Assembly (NCBI RefSeq): GCF_000187465.1
Contig: NZ_GL732439.1
Coordinates: 85,286-149,285, forward strand
Origin: Streptococcus infantis ATCC 700779
Lineage (GTDB): Bacteria > Bacillota > Bacilli > Lactobacillales > Streptococcaceae
Direction of reading: 5' to 3'
Length of the DNA stretch: 64,000 nt
Shown: positions 46,692-56,349 of the stretch, piece by piece
Position numbering within the stretch: the first letter of the stretch is position 1
Layout: each line of letters opens with the position of its first letter
Made by a program: the position numbers and the translations under genes
The notes under the pieces: model-generated
Databases searched by the model: none
Told to the model about the DNA's origin: nothing
The model's input: only the letters and a program-made list of their open reading frames with translations

Positions 46692-46724
46692 ATAGAAGAT
46701 TCAAAAAGAAACAGGAGAAATATT

Positions 46725-46970
46725 ATGGACCTTATTTTAGCAATTGTCTTGATTGTTTTAGCTTTTCTAGGTGGAGCTCTTGGAGGAATGTACTTGGTGC
46801 GCAAGCAAATTGAAAAAGAATTTGCGGATAACCCACGTTTGAACGCAGAAGCAGTTCGTACTCTGTTGAGTGCAAATGGTCAAAAACCAAGCGAAGCTAA
46901 GGTACAACAAGTGTACCACCAAATCATTCGCCAACAAAAAGCAGCCCTTGCTAACAATAAAAAGAAATAA
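46725..46970 (+). CDS. YneF / UPF0154 family membrane protein
   Basis: 81 residues: one N-terminal helix (about 3-25, with [17 protein letters not shown]) and a basic cytoplasmic tail with [27 protein letters not shown], the family core. Function unknown. CAGGAGA precedes the ATG. Highly expressed-type codon use. Confidence 0.85.
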   Translation: MDLILAIVLIVLAFLGGALGGMYLVRKQIEKEFADNPRLNAEAVRTLLSANGQKPSEAKVQQVYHQIIRQQKAALANNKKK

Positions 46971-46976
46971 ATAGGA

Positions 46977-47005
46977 AAAGTCTGGGATGAAAATTCCAGA
47001 CTTCT
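46977..47005 (+). terminator. Hairpin after yneF
   Basis: AAGTCTGG / CCAGACTT with a 10-nt loop; no T run follows, so it may be a processing or partial terminator hairpin. Confidence 0.5.
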
Positions 47006-47177
47006 CACTATGTTCAACTGATATTTAAGGATAAGACTTTTTCCTTGCATTCTATTGATATTTGATTATGATTAAGAGGGAGATAGTCTGGAGTTTACCA
47101 GTCTGTCAGAAATTTCAGCGAGAAATGTAATGATAATGAACTATCAATCAGAAAAATAAGACTAGAAAGAAGACTGT

Positions 47178-47972
47178 ATGGATAATCGACCAATTGGTTT
47201 TTTGGATTCGGGCGTTGGAGGCTTGACCGTTGTACGTGAGCTCATGCGCCAGCTTCCCCATGAAGAAATCGTCTATATTGGAGATTCGGCACGGGCACCT
47301 TACGGGCCTCGTCCTGCTGAGCAAATTCGTGAATATACTTGGCAGTTGGTCAACTTTCTTTTGACTAAGGATGTCAAGATGATTGTCATCGCTTGTAATA
47401 CTGCAACAGCAGTTGTTTGGGAAGAAATTAAATCCAAACTCGATATTCCTGTTCTTGGGGTGATTTTACCGGGCGCTTCAGCTGCTATCAAAACTAGTCA
47501 GGGTGGGAGAATCGGTGTGATTGGAACACCGATGACAGTACAATCAGATATCTATCGTCAAAAAATTCATGACCTAGATCCAAATTTGCAAGTTGAAAGT
47601 TTGGCCTGCCCTAAGTTTGCTCCCTTGGTTGAATCTGGGGCCCTTTCAACCAGTGTGACCAAGAAAGTAGTCTATGAAACCCTACGTCCTTTAGTCGGAA
47701 AAGTGGACAGTTTGATTCTGGGTTGTACTCATTATCCGCTCCTCAGACCCATTATCCAAAATGTGATGGGACCAGAGGTGAAACTGATTGATAGTGGAGC
47801 AGAGTGTGTGCGGGATATCTCCGTCTTACTCAATTATTTCGAGATTAATCGTGGCCGCGATGCAGGGCCTCTACAACACCGTTTTTATACGACTGCAAAT
47901 AGCCATAGTTTTGCTCAGATTGGAGCGGAATGGCTAGAAAAAGAGATTCATGTGGAGCATGTAACATTATGA
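47178..47972 (+). CDS. murI: Glutamate racemase
   Basis: 264-residue racemase producing D-glutamate for peptidoglycan. Two catalytic cysteines: VIACNTATA (about 74) and [12 protein letters not shown] (about 185); N-terminal [12 protein letters not shown]. First gene of a tight operon; its stop overlaps the rdgB start (ATGA). The 207 nt upstream hold no clear promoter beyond the weak hairpin after yneF, so read-through from yneF is possible. Confidence 0.95.
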   Translation: MDNRPIGFLDSGVGGLTVVRELMRQLPHEEIVYIGDSARAPYGPRPAEQIREYTWQLVNFLLTKDVKMIVIACNTATAVVWEEIKSKLDIPVLGVILPGASAAIKTSQGGRIGVIGTPMTVQSDIYRQKIHDLDPNLQVESLACPKFAPLVESGALSTSVTKKVVYETLRPLVGKVDSLILGCTHYPLLRPIIQNVMGPEVKLIDSGAECVRDISVLLNYFEINRGRDAGPLQHRFYTTANSHSFAQIGAEWLEKEIHVEHVTL

Positions 47973-48940
47973 CAAACAAAATTTATGAATACAAGGATGA
48001 TCAGGACTGGTATGTAGGTGTCTGGGACGTCTACGGTGGAATCTATAGCCTCATAAAAGATCCTCTTGATCTCGAATTTATGGATTTGGCTCGCATCTTC
48101 CGTGATGAGGAAAATGGTTTTCCAATCACGATTACGGTCATGCGCTGGTCTTCCAACTTCCGCTTGCTATCTTTTATCGTTGAGATTTTAAATGCAGAAG
48201 CCGGTCGAAACTTGGAAGTCATTCAACGCCAAGGTGCCTTGCTCTTAGTTGAAAATGGACAACTCTTGCATGTGGAATTACCTAAAGAAGGAGTAGATGT
48301 TGAAGCCTTCTTTGAAACTAGCAAAGTCAGAGAAACCTTGTTGATAGCGACTCGTAATGAAGGGAAGACCAAGGAATTTCGTGCTATCTTTGATAAACTT
48401 GGATATGATGTGGAGAATCTCAATGATTACCCAGATCTGCCTGAAGTTGCTGAAACTGGTATGACCTTTGAAGAAAATGCTCGCCTTAAGGCAGAAACCA
48501 TCTCCAAATTGACAGGCAAGATGGTTCTGGCGGATGATTCAGGTCTTAAAGTCGATGTCCTCGGTGGACTGCCAGGCGTTTGGTCAGCTCGATTTGCAGG
48601 AGTGGGAGCCACTGACCAGGAAAACAATGCTAAACTTTTGCACGAATTAGCCATGGTCTTTGAACTCAAGGACCGTTCGGCACAATTCCACACCACTTTG
48701 GTTGTGGCTAGCCCAGGTAAGGAAAGCTTAGTGGTCGAAGCTGATTGGCCAGGCTATATTAACTTTGAACCTAAGGGTGAAAATGGTTTTGGCTATGACC
48801 CTCTTTTCCTAGTAGGAGAAACAGGCAAGTCATCAGCTGAATTAACCCTTGAAGAAAAAAATAGTCAATCTCACCGTGCCTTAGCCGTTAAGAAACTTTT
48901 GGAGGTATTTCCATCATGGCAAAGCAAACCATCATTGTAA
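47969..48940 (+). CDS. rdgB: RdgB/HAM1 non-canonical purine NTP pyrophosphatase with N-terminal extension
   Basis: 323 residues. Residues from about 130 form the ITPase domain ([55 protein letters not shown]), which removes dITP and XTP from the nucleotide pool. The first ~125 residues ([20 protein letters not shown] onward) are a separate domain absent from E. coli RdgB and common in streptococci; its role is unknown. Starts in the murI stop codon and overlaps yfcE by 25 nt. Confidence 0.9.
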   Translation: MTNKIYEYKDDQDWYVGVWDVYGGIYSLIKDPLDLEFMDLARIFRDEENGFPITITVMRWSSNFRLLSFIVEILNAEAGRNLEVIQRQGALLLVENGQLLHVELPKEGVDVEAFFETSKVRETLLIATRNEGKTKEFRAIFDKLGYDVENLNDYPDLPEVAETGMTFEENARLKAETISKLTGKMVLADDSGLKVDVLGGLPGVWSARFAGVGATDQENNAKLLHELAMVFELKDRSAQFHTTLVVASPGKESLVVEADWPGYINFEPKGENGFGYDPLFLVGETGKSSAELTLEEKNSQSHRALAVKKLLEVFPSWQSKPSL

Positions 48941-49437
48941 TGAGCGACTCCCATGGAGATAGCTTGATTGTAGAAGAAATACGTGATCGCTATCTTGGGA
49001 AAGTTGATGCCATTTTTCACGATGGTGACTCGGAGCTTCGCCCAGATTCACCACTCTGGGAAGGGATTCAGGTAGTTAGAGGAAACATGGATTTCTATTC
49101 AGATTATCCAGAACGCTTAGTGACTCAACTGGGTCCTACCAAGATTATCCAGACTCACGGACACTTATTTGACATTAACTTCAATTTCCAAAAACTAGAT
49201 TTCTGGGCTCAAGAGGAAGATGCTGATATCTGTCTCTATGGTCACTTGCATGTACCAAATGCTTGGATGGAAGGGAAGACCCTCTTTCTAAATCCAGGTT
49301 CTATCAGCCAACCACGTGGAACCATCAGAGAATGTCTCTACGCTCGTGTGGAAATTGATGACAGCTATTTCAAAGTGGACTTTTTGACACGTAATCATGA
49401 TGTGTATCCTGGCTTATCCAAGGAGTTTGCTCGATGA
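48916..49437 (+). CDS. YfcE-type metallophosphoesterase
   Basis: 173-residue binuclear metal phosphodiesterase. Ligands: SDSHGD, HDGDSE, GNMD, THGH and GHLH. Family members hydrolyse phosphodiesters such as cyclic nucleotides in vitro; natural substrate unknown. Overlaps both neighbours (rdgB 25 nt, CBS gene 4 nt). Confidence 0.87.
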   Translation: MAKQTIIVMSDSHGDSLIVEEIRDRYLGKVDAIFHDGDSELRPDSPLWEGIQVVRGNMDFYSDYPERLVTQLGPTKIIQTHGHLFDINFNFQKLDFWAQEEDADICLYGHLHVPNAWMEGKTLFLNPGSISQPRGTIRECLYARVEIDDSYFKVDFLTRNHDVYPGLSKEFAR

Positions 49438-49895
49438 TTGCCAAAGAATTTGAACTCTTTTTGCTGGAGCAAGAGGAAACCTTTTTGACTCCTGCTGAAA
49501 ATTTGGCTGTGCTCATTGATACTCACAATGCAGATCATGCAATTCTCCTCCTTAGCCAGATGACTTATACACGAGTTCCAGTAGTGACTGCTGAGAAAAA
49601 ATTTGTTGGGACCATAGGGCTTAGAGATATTTTTGCATACCAAATGGAGCAGGATTTGAGTCAGGAAATCATGGCGGATATGGATATTGTTCACATGACA
49701 AAGAAGGATGTCGCGGTAGTTAATCCAGACTATATATTGACGGATGTATTGCACAAGCTAGTGGATGAGTCTTTCCTGCCAGTCGTTGATAAGGATGGTA
49801 TTTTCCAAGGGATTATCACGCGGAAGTCAATCCTCAAGGCTGTCAATGCCCTCCTGCATGACTTTAGTAAGGAATATGAGATTCAAAGCAAATGA
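49434..49895 (+). CDS. cbpB: Stand-alone CBS-pair protein, CbpB/DarB-like
   Basis: 153 residues made of two CBS domains (about 18-75 and 85-145). It resembles B. subtilis DarB / Listeria CbpB, receptors of c-di-AMP that control the stringent-response enzyme Rel (HAILLLSQMTYTRVPVV, VGTIGLRDIFA, FLPVVDKDGIFQGIITRKSIL). The same window holds a KimA-type importer, another c-di-AMP-linked protein. ATGA overlap with yfcE and with the xerD-like gene. Confidence 0.75.
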   Translation: MIAKEFELFLLEQEETFLTPAENLAVLIDTHNADHAILLLSQMTYTRVPVVTAEKKFVGTIGLRDIFAYQMEQDLSQEIMADMDIVHMTKKDVAVVNPDYILTDVLHKLVDESFLPVVDKDGIFQGIITRKSILKAVNALLHDFSKEYEIQSK

Positions 49896-50626
49896 GAGAA
49901 TGGATTTTAACATTTTTAGAAGAAAAGCAAAATCTATCTAGTAATTCTAAACAGTCTTATAAATATGACTTGGAGCAGTTTTTAGATCTTATTGGAGGAC
50001 GAATTTCTGAGACAAGTTTAAAAATCTACCAAGCTCAATTATCAAATTTTAAAATCAGTGCCCAAAAGCGTAAAGTTTCTGCCTGCAATCAATTTCTTTA
50101 CTTTTTATACCAGAAAGGAAAGATTGGCACCTTTTATCGTTTGGAATTGCCGAAACAGGCTGAGAAAAAACAAGTCAAGTCAGAGCTTTTAGACTTGAGT
50201 TCTTTCTGGCAAGAAAGTACCTATCCAGAAGGGCGTTTAATAGCCTTATTGATAGTTGAATTAGGCCTCTTGCCTAGTGAAATTCTAGCCATAAAAATAA
50301 GTGATGTAAATCTAGATTTTCAAGTATTGAGAATCAATAAAGCCTCTCAGCAAAGAATCTTGAGTCTTCCCACAAAATTACTTGCAGAGTTAGAACCCTT
50401 GATGGGACAGACCTACCTCTTTGAAAAAACTGGTAAGCCATATTCTCGTCAATGGGCCTTTCGTCAGTTAGAAGCCTTTCTAAAGGAAAAAGGCTTTGCA
50501 GATTTATCGGCTCAAGGATTGAGAGAACAGTTTATACTGAGACAAATTGAAGAGAAGGTTGACTTGTATGAAATCGCCAAAAAATTGGGATTAAAAACAG
50601 TCATGACCTTAGAAAAATATAGATAA
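49892..50626 (+). CDS. XerD-like tyrosine recombinase homolog, probably catalytically degenerate
   Basis: 244 residues with the SAM-like N-terminal and integrase-like C-terminal domains of tyrosine recombinases. The nucleophile Tyr is kept (LEKYR at the C-terminus), but the first catalytic Arg is replaced (GLLPSEIL where GLRxSEL is expected), the His of HxLR is Gln (AQGLREQF) and the second His region is GLKT. It is unlikely to recombine DNA like XerC/XerD; streptococci use XerS at dif. It overlaps cbpB by 4 nt and touches scpA (TAATG), linking it to the segregation operon. Confidence 0.8.
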   Translation: MREWILTFLEEKQNLSSNSKQSYKYDLEQFLDLIGGRISETSLKIYQAQLSNFKISAQKRKVSACNQFLYFLYQKGKIGTFYRLELPKQAEKKQVKSELLDLSSFWQESTYPEGRLIALLIVELGLLPSEILAIKISDVNLDFQVLRINKASQQRILSLPTKLLAELEPLMGQTYLFEKTGKPYSRQWAFRQLEAFLKEKGFADLSAQGLREQFILRQIEEKVDLYEIAKKLGLKTVMTLEKYR

Positions 50627-51354
50627 TGGATATTAAATTAAAAGATTTTGAAGGGCCTTTGGACTTGCTCTTACACTTGGTTTCAAAGTATCAGATGGAT
50701 ATCTATGATGTACCGATTACAGAAGTTATTGAGCAGTATCTAGCCTACATATCAACCTTACAAGCCATGCGTTTAGAAGTGGCAGGTGAATATATGGTGA
50801 TGGCTAGCCAACTGATGCTGATCAAAAGTCGTAAGCTCTTGCCAAAGGTTGCGGAAGTGTCTGATTTAGAGGATGACCTAGAGCAAGATCTCCTTTCTCA
50901 GATTGAAGAATACCGCAAGTTTAAACTTTTGGGAGAGCAGTTGGAAGTGAAGCACCAAGAACGAGCTCAATATTACTCAAAAGCACCGACAGAGTTGATT
51001 TACGAGGATGCAGAACTCGTGCATGATAAGACCACGATTGATCTTTTCTTAGCCTTTTCAACCTTACTGACCAAGAAAAAGGAAGAATTCTCGAAAAACC
51101 ATACAACTATTTTACGGGATGAGTATAAGATTGAGGATATGATGGTCATCGTTCGGGAATCCTTGGTAGAAGGGCAACAACTATGCCTGCAAGATTTGTT
51201 TAAGGAAACCAAGGATTTACAAGAGGTCATCACACTTTTTTTAGCGACCTTGGAGTTGATTAAAACCCAAGAAATTCTCTTGATTCAAAAAGAGAGTTTT
51301 GGAGATATCTATCTCATAAAAAAGAATGAGGAAAATCAAGTAGAGCAAAGTTAG
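50626..51354 (+). CDS. scpA: Segregation and condensation protein A
   Basis: 242-residue kleisin bridging Smc heads with ScpB. Typical start [22 protein letters not shown]. Overlaps the xerD-like stop by one base (TAATG). Acts with Smc and ScpB in chromosome condensation. Confidence 0.95.
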   Translation: MDIKLKDFEGPLDLLLHLVSKYQMDIYDVPITEVIEQYLAYISTLQAMRLEVAGEYMVMASQLMLIKSRKLLPKVAEVSDLEDDLEQDLLSQIEEYRKFKLLGEQLEVKHQERAQYYSKAPTELIYEDAELVHDKTTIDLFLAFSTLLTKKKEEFSKNHTTILRDEYKIEDMMVIVRESLVEGQQLCLQDLFKETKDLQEVITLFLATLELIKTQEILLIQKESFGDIYLIKKNEENQVEQS

Positions 51355-51372
51355 GCTTGATAGAGAGGAAGT

Positions 51373-51942
51373 ATGAGTACTTTAGCAAAAATAGAAGCAC
51401 TCCTGTTTGTGTCGGGGGAAGATGGGATTAGGGCTCGTCAGTTAGCAGAACTCTTATCGCTACCACCAACAGGGGTTCAGCAGAGTCTTGAAAAATTAGC
51501 CAAAAAGTATGAAAAAGACCAGGATTCTAGTTTGGCCCTGATTGAGACAGGGGGTGCCTACAGATTGGTGACCAAGCCTCAATTTGCTGATATTTTAAAA
51601 GAATATTCTAAGGCGCCAATCAACCAGAGCCTATCTCGGGCTGCGCTTGAAACCTTGTCCATTATTGCTTATAAGCAACCTATCACACGTATAGAAATTG
51701 ACGCTATTCGTGGGGTTAATTCAAGCGGAGCTCTAGCTAAATTACAGGCCTTCGATTTGATACGAGAAGATGGGAAAAAAGAAGTTCTTGGTCGCCCTAA
51801 TCTCTATGTAACTACGGATTATTTTCTAGATTACATGGGTATTAACCATTTGGAAGAATTGCCTGTGATTGATGAGCTTGAAATTCAAGCACAAGAAAGC
51901 CAATTATTTGGTGAAAGGATAGAAGAAGATGAGAATCAATAA
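51373..51942 (+). CDS. scpB: Segregation and condensation protein B
   Basis: 189-residue winged-helix partner of ScpA; signatures [29 protein letters not shown] and [21 protein letters not shown] precedes the ATG. Overlaps rluB by 14 nt. Confidence 0.95.
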   Translation: MSTLAKIEALLFVSGEDGIRARQLAELLSLPPTGVQQSLEKLAKKYEKDQDSSLALIETGGAYRLVTKPQFADILKEYSKAPINQSLSRAALETLSIIAYKQPITRIEIDAIRGVNSSGALAKLQAFDLIREDGKKEVLGRPNLYVTTDYFLDYMGINHLEELPVIDELEIQAQESQLFGERIEEDENQ

Positions 51943-52654
51943 GTATATTGCCCACGCAGGAGTGGCCAGTAGGAGAAAAGCAGAAGAGTTGATCAAGCAA
52001 GGCTTGGTGACTGTTAACGGTCAGGTAGTACGTGAATTAGCGACAACCATTAAGTCTGGCGATAAGGTAGAAGTTGAAGGTCAACCAATCTATAACGAAG
52101 AAAAGGTTTACTATCTGCTCAACAAACCACGTGGAGTGATTTCCAGTGTGACAGATGATAAGGGACGTAAGACGGTTGTCGATCTTTTGCCTAATGTGAA
52201 AGAGCGTATCTATCCTGTAGGACGTTTGGACTGGGATACATCAGGTGTCTTGATTTTGACCAATGATGGTGACTTTACCGATGAGATGATTCACCCTCGT
52301 AATGAAATCGACAAGGTCTATGTGGCGCGTGTGAAAGGGATTGCTAACAAGGAAAACCTCCGCCCCTTAACTCGTGGTCTTGAAATTGATGGCAAGAAGA
52401 CTAAGCCGGCCGTCTACGAAATTCTCAAAGTAGATCCTGTTAAAAACCGTTCTGTTGTACAGTTGACCATTCATGAAGGACGTAACCATCAGGTTAAAAA
52501 GATGTTTGAAGCAGTTGGGCTTCAAGTGGATAAGTTGTCTCGGACACGTTTTGGACACCTGGACTTGACAGGTCTCCGTCCTGGTGAATCCCGTCGTCTT
52601 AACAAAAAAGAAATCAGCCAGCTACATACCATGGCTGTAACAACTAACAAATAA
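51929..52654 (+). CDS. rluB: 23S rRNA pseudouridine synthase RluB
   Basis: 241 residues: S4 RNA-binding domain (residues 1-50, [20 protein letters not shown]) and pseudouridine synthase domain with catalytic Asp in [13 protein letters not shown] (about 98). Modifies the 23S rRNA peptidyl-transferase region by family. TAATG overlap with yidD. Confidence 0.93.
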   Translation: MRINKYIAHAGVASRRKAEELIKQGLVTVNGQVVRELATTIKSGDKVEVEGQPIYNEEKVYYLLNKPRGVISSVTDDKGRKTVVDLLPNVKERIYPVGRLDWDTSGVLILTNDGDFTDEMIHPRNEIDKVYVARVKGIANKENLRPLTRGLEIDGKKTKPAVYEILKVDPVKNRSVVQLTIHEGRNHQVKKMFEAVGLQVDKLSRTRFGHLDLTGLRPGESRRLNKKEISQLHTMAVTTNK

Positions 52655-52890
52655 TGAAACGAATTTTAATTGCGCCTGTGCGCTTTTACCAACGCTTTAT
52701 ATCCCCTGCATTCCCACCTTCTTGTAGATTTGAGCCTACTTGTTCAAACTACATGATTCAGGCTATTGAAAAGCATGGACTTAAGGGCGTCCTCATGGGT
52801 TTGGCAAGGATTTTACGATGTCATCCCTGGTCTAAAATCGGCAAGGATCCCGTACCAGATCACTTTTCTTTAAAGAGAAATTCAAAATAA
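52654..52890 (+). CDS. yidD: Membrane protein insertion efficiency factor YidD
   Basis: 78 residues of the YidD family: [29 protein letters not shown] with three conserved Cys, and RILRCHPW. Assists YidC-dependent insertion; the yidC2 gene is elsewhere in this window. Ends the murI-to-yidD operon. Confidence 0.93.
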   Translation: MKRILIAPVRFYQRFISPAFPPSCRFEPTCSNYMIQAIEKHGLKGVLMGLARILRCHPWSKIGKDPVPDHFSLKRNSK

Positions 52891-52917
52891 AAAGAATCAC
52901 AGTCGTGATTCTTTTTT
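52891..52917 (+). terminator. Terminator of the murI-yidD operon
   Basis: AAAGAATCAC / GTGATTCTTT with AGTC loop and six T. Confidence 0.9.
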
Positions 52918-52971
52918 GGTGTAGATAGATCTATAGATTGATGATTTTCACTACCCTTCTCCTATAAAAAG

Positions 52972-52980
52972 TGGTAAAAT
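52972..52980 (+). promoter_or_regulatory. Extended -10 promoter of pepA
   Basis: TGG directly before TAAAAT (52975-52980). Confidence 0.55.
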
Positions 52981-53004
52981 GGTTGAAAGAAAGAAGGGAT
53001 AGAA

Positions 53005-54069
53005 ATGACAACATTATTTTCTAAAATTAAAGAAGTGACAGAACTTTCTGCTATCTCAGGTCATGAAGCGCCTGTACGTGCTTATCTTCGTGAAAAAATT
53101 ACACCTCACGTGGATGAAGTAGTAACAGATGGCCTAGGTGGTATTTTTGGTATCAAACATTCAGAAGTTGCGAATGCACCTCGCGTCTTGGTAGCATCTC
53201 ACATGGATGAAGTTGGTTTTATGGTAAGTGAAATCAAACCAGATGGAACCTTCCGAGTAGTTGAAATTGGCGGTTGGAATCCTATGGTTGTCAGCAGCCA
53301 ACGATTTAAACTCTTTACGCGCCAAGGACGTGAAATTCCAGTCATCTCAGGTTCAGTACCTCCACATTTGACTCGTGGAACAGGTGGGCCAACCATGCCA
53401 GCTGTTTCAGATATCGTCTTTGATGGTGGTTTTGCGGATAAGGCTGAGGCTGAAAGTTTTGGTATCCGTCCTGGAGACACCATCGTTCCAGATAGTAGCG
53501 CAATCCTAACAGCTAATGAAAAAAATATCATCTCAAAAGCATGGGATAACCGTTATGGAGTGCTCATGGTGAGTGAATTGGCAGAAAACTTGTCAGGTCA
53601 AAAACTGGGAAATGAACTTTACCTTGGTGCTAACGTCCAAGAAGAAGTCGGACTTCGTGGTGCCCATACCTCAACAACCAAATTTGACCCAGAAGTATTC
53701 CTTGCTGTGGATTGCTCGCCAGCTGGTGATGTTTATGGTGGTCAAGGTAAGATTGGTGATGGAACCTTGATTCGTTTCTACGATCCAGGTCACTTGCTTC
53801 TCCCAGGTATGAAGGATTTCCTTTTGACAACTGCTGAAGAAGCTGGAATCAAGTACCAATACTACTGTGGAAAAGGTGGAACTGACGCAGGTGCAGCTCA
53901 TCTGAAAAATGGTGGTGTCCCATCAACAACAATTGGTGTTTGTGCCCGTTATATCCACTCTCACCAAACCCTTTATGCTATGGACGATTTCCTTGAAGCT
54001 CAAGCTTTCTTACAAGCCTTGGTTAAAAAATTGGATCGTTCTACAGTAGATTTGATTAAAAATTATTAA
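53005..54069 (+). CDS. pepA: Glutamyl aminopeptidase (M42)
   Basis: 354-residue dinuclear zinc aminopeptidase that removes N-terminal Glu/Asp from peptides; partners functionally with peptide uptake by Ami. Ligand motifs VLVASHMDEVGF, EEVGLRGAHTST (catalytic Glu) and AVDCSPAGD. AAGAAGGG precedes the ATG. Confidence 0.94.
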   Translation: MTTLFSKIKEVTELSAISGHEAPVRAYLREKITPHVDEVVTDGLGGIFGIKHSEVANAPRVLVASHMDEVGFMVSEIKPDGTFRVVEIGGWNPMVVSSQRFKLFTRQGREIPVISGSVPPHLTRGTGGPTMPAVSDIVFDGGFADKAEAESFGIRPGDTIVPDSSAILTANEKNIISKAWDNRYGVLMVSELAENLSGQKLGNELYLGANVQEEVGLRGAHTSTTKFDPEVFLAVDCSPAGDVYGGQGKIGDGTLIRFYDPGHLLLPGMKDFLLTTAEEAGIKYQYYCGKGGTDAGAAHLKNGGVPSTTIGVCARYIHSHQTLYAMDDFLEAQAFLQALVKKLDRSTVDLIKNY

Positions 54070-54093
54070 ACAGAAATGATGGAGGTAATAGGG

Positions 54094-54390
54094 ATGGAAG
54101 AGCCAAACCTAGAAACCTTGATACGGGATCTTTATAATAATGCCCGTCAAAACCTGAGTGAAGATCTAGTGAATGCACTGCTAGAGACTGCTAAGCAATT
54201 GCCCGGCACCAATGAGCGCTTGCTTGCAGTCCGACTTTCAGGGCTAGTCACACTTGAACTACTCAAGAATCCCAAGACCCCAGCGCCAGAGTTAGTCAAT
54301 CTGGCCCGCTTTATCAAAAGAGAAGAAGCCAAGTACAGAGGTTCTGCTGCATCTGCCTTTATGATTGGAGAACTATTTAAAATGCTTTGA
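54094..54390 (+). CDS. Small helical protein resembling enterocin A-type bacteriocin immunity proteins
   Basis: 98 residues, predicted all-helical and soluble: LETLIRDLYNNARQNLSEDL, LLAVRLSGLVTLELL, and LVNLARFIKREEAKYRG. Length, helix pattern and the basic third helix are like the EntA/pediocin immunity family, which protect against class II bacteriocins at the membrane. No bacteriocin gene, GG-leader peptide or ABC exporter lies nearby. Starts at 54076 and 54079 are in frame, but GGAGG lies 8 nt before 54094. The assignment is tentative. Confidence 0.5.
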   Translation: MEEPNLETLIRDLYNNARQNLSEDLVNALLETAKQLPGTNERLLAVRLSGLVTLELLKNPKTPAPELVNLARFIKREEAKYRGSAASAFMIGELFKML

Positions 54391-54416
54391 TTCGAAAGAA
54401 TCAAAGCATTTTTTTC
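54381..54416 (+). terminator. Bidirectional terminator between the immunity-like gene and nptA
   Basis: AATGCTTTGATTC / GAATCAAAGCATT with AAA loop and a T run; overlaps the upstream stop codon and abuts the minus-strand stop at 54420. Confidence 0.88.
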
Positions 54417-54419
54417 GTT

Positions 54420-56051
54420 TTAAATTTGTTCTGCCAAAACCTTTTCAGCAAGGTTCATAGCGTGGTCAGATACACGGGTGTAGTGTGAAATAATATCAAT
54501 AAAGTTGACACCTGCTTGGGTAGAACATTCTCCGTTATTAAGACGTTTGATGTGAGTCTTACGAAGGACACGTTCCATGTTATTGATGTCTTCGTGTCGC
54601 TCGATAAGAGCTTGAGCTTTCTCGAGGTCGTTGTTTTCCACACTCTCAAGAGCATCTTTGACAAATTCACTAGTTTTAAGATAAATCTCTGCTAGTTCTT
54701 CTAAGGCAGCCTCAGAGAATTGAACATTCTTGCGTTGCAAGTAATCGTTAAGATTGAGCAGGGCTTCTGCGTGGTCTCCGATACGTTCCAAGTCTCGTGA
54801 AGAGTCAAGGATATTTGTTAAGACTTCACTCTCTTTTTGGCTCAAAGCTTCACCGGATAAACTAATGAGGTAACGAGTCAATTTTTCATCAATGGTATTG
54901 ATAGCTTCTTCAGTCTTATGTCCCTTTTCTGCAACTTTTTCGTTAGAGTTGATGATATAGTCGTAAGAGAGGTCAAAGGCTTTCGCAGCATAATTACCCA
55001 AGTGTAGAAGTTCTTTTTTAGCATTTCCAAGAGCGATAGATGGAGCTTGTTTGATCAGTTGCTCATCAAGGTAAAGTGGCTCGTATTTAACAACTTCGTC
55101 TTCTCCAGGGATAAGTTTGGTTACCATGAAGGCAAGAGCTCCGATGAATGGAAACTGAATGATTGTATTGGTAATGTTAAAGGTTCCGTGGGCGAAGGCA
55201 ATGGTCATTTCTGGAGCTAGATTTAAGAAGCTCTCAAACCATTGGATTAAGCCTGTAAATGGAACGAGGAAGATAATACAGATAACAGTCCCGATAACGT
55301 TGAAGGCCACATGGGCTGCTGCCACACGTTTGGCTGCAATATTAGCACCCAAGGAAGCGATAATAGCAGTGATGGTTGTTCCAATGTTATCTCCAAAGAG
55401 CACTGGTAGGGCTCCTTGAAGGTCAATCAGATTGCTAGCGTAGAGATTTTGTAGAATCCCGATGGTCGCTGAGGAGGCTTGAATCAGAAGGGTCAAACCT
55501 GTTCCGACAAGAACACCCAAGATTGGATTTTTACTAAGTTCTACCATGTAGTCTTTAAAGACTTGTAAATCCTTAAGGGGTTCCATAGCGCCACTCATAA
55601 GATTGAGGGCAAAGAAGATACCACCGACACCAAAGACAATTCGTCCGATGTTATTGATGGTTCTATTTTTTGTGAAGAAGAGACAGACTGCTCCGAGAAA
55701 GAGCATAGGTAATGCGTAGTCTCCCAATTTAAAACCAATGATAAAGGATGTGACAGTTGTTCCAATATTGGCTCCCATAACAATCCCAATAGCCTGACGT
55801 AAAGTCAATAGTCCAGCGCTAACCAGACCAACTGTAATAACCGTAACACCCGAACTCGATTGAATCAGGGCAGTCATCCCAATTCCAACTAAAATTCCAA
55901 AGAAAGGATTGCTAGTATATTTGTCAATGTAATATCGAAGACGATCTCCAGCTGCTTGTTGCAAACCGTCCCCCATGGTTTTGATACTATATAAGAATAG
56001 TCCCAGGCCACCTAAAAAGTGAAATGCAATTTCCTGCCAATTAATGGACAT
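54420..56051 (-). CDS. Na+/phosphate cotransporter with PhoU-like C-terminal domain
   Basis: 543 residues: about nine helices forming two inverted Na/Pi repeats, both with the QSSS-type motif (ALIQSSSGVTVIT and LLIQASSATIGIL), then a cytosolic PhoU-like helical domain from about 345. NptA-family symporter of inorganic phosphate. The ATG at 56051 follows GGAGGG. Convergent with the preceding genes and divergent from the GH85 gene. Confidence 0.88.
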   Translation of the reverse strand: MSINWQEIAFHFLGGLGLFLYSIKTMGDGLQQAAGDRLRYYIDKYTSNPFFGILVGIGMTALIQSSSGVTVITVGLVSAGLLTLRQAIGIVMGANIGTTVTSFIIGFKLGDYALPMLFLGAVCLFFTKNRTINNIGRIVFGVGGIFFALNLMSGAMEPLKDLQVFKDYMVELSKNPILGVLVGTGLTLLIQASSATIGILQNLYASNLIDLQGALPVLFGDNIGTTITAIIASLGANIAAKRVAAAHVAFNVIGTVICIIFLVPFTGLIQWFESFLNLAPEMTIAFAHGTFNITNTIIQFPFIGALAFMVTKLIPGEDEVVKYEPLYLDEQLIKQAPSIALGNAKKELLHLGNYAAKAFDLSYDYIINSNEKVAEKGHKTEEAINTIDEKLTRYLISLSGEALSQKESEVLTNILDSSRDLERIGDHAEALLNLNDYLQRKNVQFSEAALEELAEIYLKTSEFVKDALESVENNDLEKAQALIERHEDINNMERVLRKTHIKRLNNGECSTQAGVNFIDIISHYTRVSDHAMNLAEKVLAEQI

Positions 56052-56233
56052 TTTATTTTCCCTCCGAAAACTAATCGCGGAATTTCTCCCATTCTATTTT
56101 AAAGGATTCTAAGCAATCTAACAAGTAGTAAACACATTTTTTTAGAAAAATATCATGAAAATGTAAAAAAAGGTAATTGATTGTCTAATTTATATCATTT
56201 ATTCACCCCTTTATAGATATTTTAGGATGACTG

Positions 56234-56261
56234 TTGACTCTACTTATAAATAGCGTAAAAT
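56234..56261 (+). promoter_or_regulatory. Promoter of the GH85 gene
   Basis: TTGACT (56234-56239), 16 bp, TAAAAT (56256-56261). The 298-bp divergent region from nptA otherwise shows only AT-rich sequence. Confidence 0.65.
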
Positions 56262-56315
56262 AAAAATGAACAGTTCTGCTATTTTAAGGGCAGTTACTTT
56301 TTTAAAATAAAAATA

Positions 56316-56323
56316 AAGCGCTT
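56316..56323 (+). promoter_or_regulatory. cre-like palindrome in the GH85 leader
   Basis: AAGCGCTT core with flanks matching about 13 of 16 cre positions. It lies between the predicted +1 (about 56268) and the Shine-Dalgarno, as for the fucosidase gene. Confidence 0.45.
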
Positions 56324-56349
56324 ACTTTTTGGAAGTGAAAGGAGAAAAA

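Noticed and set aside
46412..46804. 131-codon N-terminal extension of the fucosidase
   Set aside because: It runs across the promoter and cre site and precedes a textbook YSIRK signal peptide with a strong Shine-Dalgarno at 46411.
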